64,000 nt of DNA from Rubrivirga marina. GTDB lineage: Bacteria; Bacteroidota; Rhodothermia; Rhodothermales; Rubricoccaceae. The notes under the pieces are model-generated. The model had not been told where the DNA came from, did no database searches, and saw only the letters and a program-made list of their open reading frames with translations. The stretch spans positions 30,506 through 94,505 of the forward strand of contig NZ_MQWD01000010.1 of NCBI RefSeq assembly GCF_002283365.1, read 5' to 3'. The translations under genes were made by a program, and so were the position numbers. Below, piece after piece: positions 58,649 through 64,000 of this stretch (within the stretch, counting starts at the first letter, position 1; every line of letters begins with the position of its first letter).

Positions 58649-60441
58649 GAACCCACGTCGCGGGCGGCCTCCTCGGCTACACCGTCGCCGCCACCTTCTT
58701 CCAGCTCCCGTGGACCGCCACGGGCGTCGTCGTGGCCGCCGCCGCCTCGGCCGCCCCCGACGTCGACACGCTCGGGAGCACGGTCGGCCGCGTGTTCGCG
58801 CCCGTCGCGAAGCGGATCGAGCGCCGGTTCGGGCACCGCACGATCACGCACTGCTACGCGGCCCAGGCCGCCGTCGCCGTCCTCGGACTCCCGTTCGTCG
58901 CCCTCGGGCTACCCCACCTCTACGCGGCCCTCGTCGTCGGCTACGCCTCGCACCCGTTCCTCGACACGCTCACCGTCCAGGGCGTCCGCGTGTTCTGGCC
59001 GTGGTCCGACCGCCGCGGCGTCTTCCCCTACTACAACCGCCAGCCAACGGCCTACCGCACCCGCACCGGCTCCCGTGCCGACACCGCCTTCGGCGTCGCC
59101 TTCGCGTGCCTCACGGTCCCCTTCGCCGTCGTCCAGCACGACGGGTACCCCCGCCTCGTCCGCACGCTCCAGGCCGACGCCGGGGCCGCCGTCCGCGACT
59201 TCCTCGACTGGTCCGCCGACGGGTACCTCGTCTCCGTCACCGTCGAGGCCGACGACCCCCAGCACCTCCGCACGCTCTCGGGCACCTTCGAGGCCATCGG
59301 CACGACGGGCGCCAACACGCTCCTCGTCCGGGACACGACCGGCCGCGTGTTCTCGCTCGGCCCGGCCTACACCGCCGACTTCCAGCCCACCCGCGCCGTC
59401 GCCCACCGGGGCCGGGCCGTCACGGTCTCCCGCCGCCGCGTCGACCTCGCGGGCCGCGCCCTCGCCGACCTCGACGGCGTCGTCCCGCGCACCGCCGCCG
59501 CTGGCGGCGACGACGGGGCGAGGGCGCGCCACCTCCTCGACGGACAGGTCACGCTCACCGAGGACGCCGACCTCACGCCCGACGAGTTCGCCTTCGACAC
59601 GGTCACGGGCACCGGCCGACGCCTCTCGCTCCAGTTCGCGACGCTCGACGACCTCGAGCGCCACGACCTCGCGGGCCTCGTCGTCGAGGCCGGCGTCGTC
59701 ACCGTCCGCGTCTTCCTCCCCCCCGGCACGCCCGAGGGCTACGCACCCGACGACCTCTCGCGCTCGACCGTCCGCCGCGTCACGTTCGCCCACAAGCCGA
59801 GCGACCCGCCCCGGCTCCTCGTGGCCGAGGGCGACGCCGTGGCCGTCGGCGACACGGTCGCCGTCCTCTCGTCGGAGGCCCTCCTCACCGCCCGGCTCGA
59901 CGTCGAGGACGCCGCCGCGTCGCTCGCCCGCTTGGGCGCGGAGCGTCCTCCGGCCGCCACCGACCCGCTCTCGCTCCGCGCCCGCTTGGCCGGCGCCGAG
60001 GCCCGCGCCGCCCGCACCGAGGACCGCCACGCCGAGGGCTTCGAGCCGCTGGCGGCCGTCGAGGGCGCCCGGTCCGAGGCCGACGACCTCCGCGCCCAGC
60101 TCGCCCAGGCCGAGGCCCGCCTCGGCGAGTGGCGGACCGACCACGCCCGTCGCACGGCCGACGCCCAGGCCCGGCTCCGCCGCGCCCAGACCCGCCTCGA
60201 CGCCCGCCAGCGCGAGGCCACCGTCCTCTCGTCCGGGGCCGGCGTCGTCCGCCGCATCGAGCGCCGCGACTACGGCCCGGACAGGACGGAAGTCCGCGTC
60301 GTCCTCGTCGCGCCCCGGACCGCAGACAGTCCGGCTCCCGACCGCCCCCCGGCCCACGCCAGGCCGACCCTTGGACCGCCAGCGGTCCGTTCCACCCCCA
60401 CCGACACCGCCAGCCAGCCACGCCAGGGGAGGCACCCCTGA
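58639..60441 (+). CDS. YdjM-like membrane hydrolase fused to a coiled-coil/lipoyl-like region, 600 aa
   Basis: The first ~190 residues are a YdjM/DUF457-type membrane-bound metal-dependent hydrolase: GTHVAGGLLGYTVAATFF, SAAPDVDTLGSTVGR, FGHRTITHCYAAQAAVA, GYASHPFLDTLTVQGVRVFW, with the conserved Asp/His metal ligands. The rest is unusual: ~200-400 a beta-rich part with VTFAHKPSD and LLVAEGDAVAVGDTVAVLSS (biotinyl-lipoyl-like), and ~410-560 an Ala/Arg/Glu coiled coil (EARAARTEDRHAEGFEPLAA; AQLAQAEARLGEWRTDHARR), then VVRRIERRDYG. The tail resembles a HlyD-type membrane-fusion hairpin. GTG start at 58639 overlaps the upstream gene by 10 nt. Last gene of the recombinase operon. Confidence 0.75.
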   Translation: MRLGTHVAGGLLGYTVAATFFQLPWTATGVVVAAAASAAPDVDTLGSTVGRVFAPVAKRIERRFGHRTITHCYAAQAAVAVLGLPFVALGLPHLYAALVVGYASHPFLDTLTVQGVRVFWPWSDRRGVFPYYNRQPTAYRTRTGSRADTAFGVAFACLTVPFAVVQHDGYPRLVRTLQADAGAAVRDFLDWSADGYLVSVTVEADDPQHLRTLSGTFEAIGTTGANTLLVRDTTGRVFSLGPAYTADFQPTRAVAHRGRAVTVSRRRVDLAGRALADLDGVVPRTAAAGGDDGARARHLLDGQVTLTEDADLTPDEFAFDTVTGTGRRLSLQFATLDDLERHDLAGLVVEAGVVTVRVFLPPGTPEGYAPDDLSRSTVRRVTFAHKPSDPPRLLVAEGDAVAVGDTVAVLSSEALLTARLDVEDAAASLARLGAERPPAATDPLSLRARLAGAEARAARTEDRHAEGFEPLAAVEGARSEADDLRAQLAQAEARLGEWRTDHARRTADAQARLRRAQTRLDARQREATVLSSGAGVVRRIERRDYGPDRTEVRVVLVAPRTADSPAPDRPPAHARPTLGPPAVRSTPTDTASQPRQGRHP

Positions 60442-60453
60442 CTCGACATAGGT

Positions 60454-60491
60454 GCGGCCACCGGGATGCTTGGACAGGCTCCGGTGGCCGC
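60454..60491. terminator. 11-bp inverted repeat after the YdjM fusion gene
   Basis: GCGGCCACCGG (60454-60464) and CCGGTGGCCGC (60481-60491) are perfectly complementary around a 16-nt loop, 13 bp past the stop at 60441. No T tract. Likely the terminator of the recombinase operon. Confidence 0.55.
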
Positions 60492-60556
60492 GCAGACACC
60501 ACCCTGTTACGAGCGGACGTCCGGCCGGAAGGTACGGCGTGCGCTCCCCCGCCCCC

Positions 60557-61720
60557 ATGCGCACCCCACCCCTCACGCCGCCTTCGGCGCGCTCCCTCGC
60601 CGCCACCGCCCTCACGGTCCTCCCCGCCGCGCTCATCGTCCTCGCCTCGCTCTCCGGCTGCGACGCCGCGAGCCCCACCCCCGACGGACCGCCCCCGCTC
60701 GACCCGCTCCCGTCCGACGCCCAGGCCCTCGTCGTCTCGGCCTTCCAGGACGTCGAGGCCCTCTTCGACCTCGGCGTCGGCGCCGACGCCGCCCGCACGG
60801 CCGGCTCCGCCTGCTGCGGCGGCGACAGCGGCCCCATCCCGGACCCCGCCCGCCTCGGCCCGGAGAAGGGGCCGGTCGTACCCGACCCGGTCTCGCTCGC
60901 ACAGGACCGGCCGTGGCGCGACTGGCTCGCCCAGTTCGTCGGCGGCGACAGCGCGCCCGAGCCCGACGGAAGCGAGGAGAGCGGCCCCGACCCGGACAAC
61001 CGGAGGTCGGCGACAGCCAACCCCCACCGCTCGTCGGCCCGCCTCGCCCCCGACACCACGCTCTACACCGGGGTCTTCGACGCCGGCAACGCGAAGGGCT
61101 ACCTCGCCGTCCTGAGCTACCGCGAGCCCCAGGGCGTCGGGGTCTGGTCCGCCCGGCTCCAGCACGCCCGCGCGCTCGACCACGACGACGACGCGGGCAC
61201 GGCCGACGTCGACGCCGTCGAGACCCTCGACCTCACGTTCCTCACCCACGCCGACCTCGCGGCCTTCCTCACGTCGGCGGAGGGCGGGGCGAACGCCTAC
61301 CTCGTCGGCACCTCCGACGACGCCGAGGCCGCGTTCACGTCGCCCCAGATCGACGTCTGGCGCGTGAGCCAGGTCTACTCGCCCGCCGAGGGCGGCGCCG
61401 TCGTCACCTACGCCAACGCCGAGCTACGGGAGACGGTCACGGTCCGCGACCCGATCATCACGCTCAACGCCGACGGCACGGGCACCGTCCGCGACGGCGG
61501 GGCCGACGGCAAGGTCCGCACGCGCTACTACGGGGCCGACTTCTCGGTGAGCGGCGACGGCTCGTTCTCGGGCACGCTCCTCCGCACGCTGACCTCCCAC
61601 GGCGACACGGCCGACGGAGCGCTCGTCAGCCGGACGGATTACGCCATCGACGGGACCTACATGCAGACCCGCCAGCGGGGCGGCGACGGCGTCGTCATCC
61701 GCGAGAACAGCGAGGGGTAG
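60557..61720 (+). CDS. hypothetical lipoprotein, 387 aa
   Basis: Signal LPAALIVLASLSGC with a lipobox Cys. The mature N-terminal ~100 residues are Asp/Pro-rich with CCGGDSGPIPD; the C-terminal ~230 residues are beta-rich (LYTGVFDAGNAKGYLAVLSY; TVTVRDPIITLNADGTGTVR; KVRTRYYGADFSVSGDGSFS). No family recognised. Start ATG 60557 gives a clean signal; upstream in-frame residues are Arg-rich. Confidence 0.7.
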   Translation: MRTPPLTPPSARSLAATALTVLPAALIVLASLSGCDAASPTPDGPPPLDPLPSDAQALVVSAFQDVEALFDLGVGADAARTAGSACCGGDSGPIPDPARLGPEKGPVVPDPVSLAQDRPWRDWLAQFVGGDSAPEPDGSEESGPDPDNRRSATANPHRSSARLAPDTTLYTGVFDAGNAKGYLAVLSYREPQGVGVWSARLQHARALDHDDDAGTADVDAVETLDLTFLTHADLAAFLTSAEGGANAYLVGTSDDAEAAFTSPQIDVWRVSQVYSPAEGGAVVTYANAELRETVTVRDPIITLNADGTGTVRDGGADGKVRTRYYGADFSVSGDGSFSGTLLRTLTSHGDTADGALVSRTDYAIDGTYMQTRQRGGDGVVIRENSEG

Positions 61721-61776
61721 CGCCATGATCAGGAGGCCGCACGGGGTCCGGTCCCGACCGGCGAGAGCGCGCGAGG

Positions 61777-61938
61777 ATGCCGCCGCGCAAGAAGCCCGAA
61801 GCAGCCGTAGCGCGAGCTACGGCGATGGAGGGCGACGCCGCGAGGCGCGCACCGCAGCCGTTCGCAGCCCGGGAGCATGGCCCCGTGCAGCCTCCCCCCT
61901 CCTCCTCGCCCTCCTCGGCCTCGACCGCCGCAAGGTGA
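61777..61938 (+). CDS. possible small gene, 53 aa
   Basis: ATG 61777 opens MPPRKKPEAAVARATAMEGD and AARRAPQPFAAREHGPVQPP, then a Ser-rich tail to TGA 61936-61938. Basic and low-complexity. A short hairpin (CCGTAGC, GCGA, GCTACGG; 61805-61822) lies inside it, so this stretch could equally be a structured non-coding element. Confidence 0.3.
   Translation: MPPRKKPEAAVARATAMEGDAARRAPQPFAAREHGPVQPPPSSSPSSASTAAR
61805..61822. other. short hairpin CCGTAGC-GCGA-GCTACGG
   Basis: Perfect 7-bp stem with a 4-nt GNRA loop (GCGA), inside the region 61721-62027 between two genes. Too short to assign; may be a terminator or a structured RNA element. Confidence 0.35.
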
Positions 61939-62027
61939 TCCACCGAGGCCCCTGAACCGGCCGGGCCGTCGTCCCCCGCCCTCCGCAGCCCCGGCTGCGC
62001 ACCGGACGACGGCCCCGCCCCCCGCTC

Positions 62028-62420
62028 ATGCTCGACCACCTCGACCCCTTCCAGCGCCGGGGAGCCTGTCCTGAGCCTGCCGAACGGATCGCCCTCGCGC
62101 TCTACCGGATGCTGACCGGCCCCCGGTTCGACATCTGCGTCGTCCGCAACGCGCTCACGGTCGCCGACCTCCACCCCGAGCGGGCCGCCTTCGAGGCCGT
62201 CCGGCTCCACCACACGACGCCTGGAGCCTGTCCTGAGCGGAGCCGAAGGGCCGAGATGCCGCCCGGCTTCCGGGCTGCGCTGGCGGCCCAGACCCTCGCC
62301 CTCTTCACCGGACGGCCCGCCTCAGCGACCGCCGACCTCCGTGGCCTCGCCGGGCTCGCGGGCGTGACGTGGACCGAGACCGGAACACGCCCGAGCGCCC
62401 TCCCCCCTGCCCTCGCGTAG
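62028..62420 (+). CDS. hypothetical protein, 130 aa, carrying two inserted palindromic repeats
   Basis: ATG 62028. RIALALYRMLTGPRFDICVV, NALTVADLHPERAAFEAVRL and GFRAALAAQTLALFTGRPAS read as a helical soluble protein; no family recognised. Two segments (RRGACPEPAE near residue 15 and PGACPERSRRAE near residue 67) are coded by a mobile palindromic repeat rather than by the ancestral gene. Without them the protein would be about 108 aa. It ends just before the TolC-like gene. Confidence 0.55.
   Translation: MLDHLDPFQRRGACPEPAERIALALYRMLTGPRFDICVVRNALTVADLHPERAAFEAVRLHHTTPGACPERSRRAEMPPGFRAALAAQTLALFTGRPASATADLRGLAGLAGVTWTETGTRPSALPPALA
62061..62087 (+). repeat. intragenic palindromic repeat, copy 1
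   Basis: GGAGCCTGTCCTGAGCCTGC then CGAACGG. It shares GGAGCCTGTCCTGAGC with copy 2 and codes GACPEPAE in this reading frame. Confidence 0.7.
62223..62250 (+). repeat. intragenic palindromic repeat, copy 2
   Basis: GGAGCCTGTCCTGAGCGGAG then CCGAAGGG. The CCTGTCCTGAGC...CGAAGGG form is a well-known dispersed element in many bacterial genomes (CCTGTCCTGAGCTTGTCGAAGG and variants), here in frame and coding GACPERSRRAE. Confidence 0.75.
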
Positions 62421-62422
62421 CC

Positions 62423-63226
62423 ATGCGTCTCTCCGCCCTTGCCGCTACGCTGGCGCTCCTGCTCGCGGCGCTCGCCCCGTCCGCCCTCGCGCAGTCGCCC
62501 GCGTCAGACGCCGCCGACGCGCTGGCGGCCCTCGCCGACACCACCGAGGCCACGGCCGAGGCGTCGCTCCGCGTCGAGACCGCCCGGCTCACGCTCGCCC
62601 GCTCCGAGCTCCGCCAGGCGACCCACTGGTCCCGCCTCCGGCCCCAGGTCGACCTCTACCTCTCGGTCTCCACGCGCGGCCTCGCCTTCCCTTCCATCTC
62701 GACCCAGGGCTACGACCCCGTCTACGCCGCCATCGCCCGCTGGCCCGGCGACTCGTGGGGCCTGACCGTCTCCTGGACGCTCGACCAGCTCCTCGACCGC
62801 CGGCCCCTCCACCGCGCCCGCGCGGCCGTCGCGGTCGCCGAGGCCCGGGTCGACCTCCACCACGCGCGCGCCGAGGCCCGCCGCGAGCGGGACCGCCAGC
62901 GCGCCGTCGCCCAGGCCGAGCGCGAGGCCGAGGAGGCCCGGCGGGAGGCGGAGCGCGAGCGCCGCGCTCGGGCCGCCCGCGCGCTCCTCGCGGCCGACGC
63001 CCCCTTCCTGGAAAAACGGCTCGACGCCCAGCGCGAGCTGCTCCGCCTGGCAGAGATGACCTACGAGCAAGGCGAGACGGACTACGCCGCGCTCGCCCGC
63101 CAGCGGCTCGCGGTCCTCGACGCCGAGCGCGCCCTGGCCCTCCACGCCGCCCGCCGCGACGCGCTCGACGCCACCGGCGACCCGGACCTCGCCCTCGCCG
63201 ACCGCCGCGCTCGCGCCCCGCGCTGA
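62423..63226 (+). CDS. TolC-like outer-membrane efflux-type protein, 267 aa
   Basis: Signal peptide (ALAATLALLLAALAPSALAQ), then long helices: ETARLTLARSELRQATHWSR, RARAAVAVAEARVDLHHARA, AREARRERDRQRAVAQAERE-like repeats, and EKRLDAQRELLRLAEMTYEQ with GETDYAALARQRLAVLDAER. The YEQGETDY...R..LD.ER pattern is that of TolC-family alpha-barrel helices. At 267 aa it is much shorter than a ~450-aa TolC, like one repeat. It may work with the YdjM/HlyD-like fusion upstream. Confidence 0.6.
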   Translation: MRLSALAATLALLLAALAPSALAQSPASDAADALAALADTTEATAEASLRVETARLTLARSELRQATHWSRLRPQVDLYLSVSTRGLAFPSISTQGYDPVYAAIARWPGDSWGLTVSWTLDQLLDRRPLHRARAAVAVAEARVDLHHARAEARRERDRQRAVAQAEREAEEARREAERERRARAARALLAADAPFLEKRLDAQRELLRLAEMTYEQGETDYAALARQRLAVLDAERALALHAARRDALDATGDPDLALADRRARAPR

Positions 63227-63242
63227 CCGCGCCGACGTCCCC

Positions 63243-64000
63243 GTGCTGACGACCGCCCGCCCCCTCTTCCTCGACGTCCCCGCCACGTACGCCGACCCCG
63301 CCGGCCTCGCCGACCAGCAGGCCGAGGGCGCCGTCTCCCTCGTCGTCGTCCGCTACCCCGCCGGTCCCGCGGGGGCCGACCCCGCCGGGCCGACCTACGA
63401 CGCCTTCGCCGCCGTCTCCGGCGGCCTCCTCGCCGTCGCCCGGAGCACGCCGGACTACCGCTTCCCCGTCACCCCGGCCACGGCCCTCGCCCGGTTCCAC
63501 GACGCCCGGGAGAGCGACCACGGGGACCCGCCGACCCTCTCGCTCTACGCCCTCGACGAGGCCGACTGCGCCCGCTTCCTCGAGTCGGCCTACTTCGCCG
63601 AGTGCCTCAAGCTCCACGTCGACGGCCCGGCCTCGGCCCCGCTCGTCGCCGAACAGCTCGCCCGCTCTGGCTGCCGCGTCGGCCTCCTCGAGCTCAACGA
63701 CTTCTCGGAAGGGGCCGCCCCGCGCGTCGCGCTCCTCGACCTCGACCAGCTCCTCGGCGACGCTACCGGCGACGACGTCGAGTTGGGCGATACCGACGCT
63801 GTCGCCCTCGCCCTCGCCCCCCACCTCGACGGCGTCGCCGGACGCGCGCTCCTCTACGACCGCGACAAGAACCGGGCGACGCTCCCCGACCGCGCCGGCC
63901 ACGGGTTCGGCCTGGAGGCCGCCGTCGCGCAGGCCGACCGTCTGGCCGCTGCCCGCCGCGACGTCCGGCCGGCCCCTCCCCCCGACGAGGAGCCCCCGCC
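63243..64000 (+). CDS. hypothetical protein running off the window
   Basis: GTG 63243 opens a frame with no stop through base 64000 (252 codons): VLTTARPLFLDVPATYADPA, then VSLVVVRYPAGPAGADPAGP, LSLYALDEADCARFLESAYF, GCRVGLLELNDFSEGAAPRV, RALLYDRDKNRATLPDRAGH. Acidic, soluble, protein-like. No family recognised. It starts 16 bp after the TolC-like gene, so both may be one operon. Confidence 0.6.
   Translation, partial: MLTTARPLFLDVPATYADPAGLADQQAEGAVSLVVVRYPAGPAGADPAGPTYDAFAAVSGGLLAVARSTPDYRFPVTPATALARFHDARESDHGDPPTLSLYALDEADCARFLESAYFAECLKLHVDGPASAPLVAEQLARSGCRVGLLELNDFSEGAAPRVALLDLDQLLGDATGDDVELGDTDAVALALAPHLDGVAGRALLYDRDKNRATLPDRAGHGFGLEAAVAQADRLAAARRDVRPAPPPDEEPP

Noticed and set aside
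58909..61059. 716-codon minus-strand open frame
   Set aside because: Antisense to the YdjM fusion and lipoprotein genes; Gly/Val/Glu/Arg low-complexity product.
62589..63902. 437-codon minus-strand open frame
   Set aside because: Antisense to the TolC-like gene and the gene running off the window; the second half is almost pure Arg/Gly/Pro.
1..64000. tRNA or rRNA genes
   Set aside because: I looked for cloverleaf-like stems with a TTC-type T loop and for conserved rRNA segments and saw none; a dedicated search was not possible, so a missed tRNA cannot be excluded.

Overview
The window is very GC-rich bacterial DNA. Genes are densely packed and often overlap as ATGA, GTGA or TGATG, GTG starts are common, and Shine-Dalgarno signals are rarely visible. 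The gene set (META-domain lipoproteins, an OprO/P-type porin, YeiH, a large KatE catalase, several signal-peptide lipoproteins) suggests a marine Rhodothermota/Bacteroidota relative such as Rubricoccaceae; this taxonomic guess is inference, since no rRNA gene is present.

Positions 1-20464 are a defence island. From the left it holds a Vsr nick-repair nuclease, an HNH endonuclease with a 5-cytosine methyltransferase, an AbiEi/AbiEii-like antitoxin-toxin pair behind a palindromic operator, and a PD-(D/E)XK-type protein. Next comes a minus-strand array: a HEPN protein, a tyrosine recombinase, a Lit-like HExxH protease with a second HEPN protein, an 828-aa nuclease-like protein, and a 1766-aa STAND NTPase of the Avs type. 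The last 102-107 bp of the recombinase gene (its final ~34 codons with the stop) recur after each cargo unit at about 15.5, 12.8 and 7.3 kb. The layout looks like an integron-style cassette array whose recombination site is the recombinase gene's own 3' end. This is the most unusual feature of the window.

Positions 20.5-38.8 kb look like ordinary chromosome with a stress and envelope theme: HPP membrane protein, an OxyR with one of its two redox cysteines missing, Rnk, glutamate dehydrogenase, universal stress protein, UPF0316, a deaminase, META lipoproteins (one with a lysozyme-inhibitor domain), a second LysR regulator, a Gdx-type exporter, MarC, an L,D-transpeptidase, YeiH, an MFS carrier and KatE. 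GATAR-N7-YTATC boxes recur upstream of several of these genes and may be the sites of the LysR/OxyR regulators.

Positions 38.8-48.5 kb hold a K+/H+ antiporter, an OprO/P-like porin, an OmpR-type two-component pair, two PepSY-like proteins, an SdiA-regulated-type lipoprotein, a PAP2 phosphatase and a PhoU-like protein. An 11-bp direct-repeat operator lies upstream of both the porin and the PepSY genes. A broken copy of operator plus porin start lies at 39.36-39.59 kb.

Positions 48.5-64 kb are plasmid-like. They hold two degenerate IS200-type HUH proteins, an XRE regulator with a perfect palindromic operator, a RepA-type initiator broken by a frameshift, five 17-bp iterons with DnaA-box-like sequences, a Xer/dif-like site 230 bp upstream of a Xer-like recombinase, and a run of overlapping genes ending in a YdjM/coiled-coil fusion. 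A lipoprotein/NarL-type two-component segment lies between rep and its iterons, and a 60-bp copy of the rep 3' end sits beside the iterons. A TolC-like protein and a gene running off the window end close the region.
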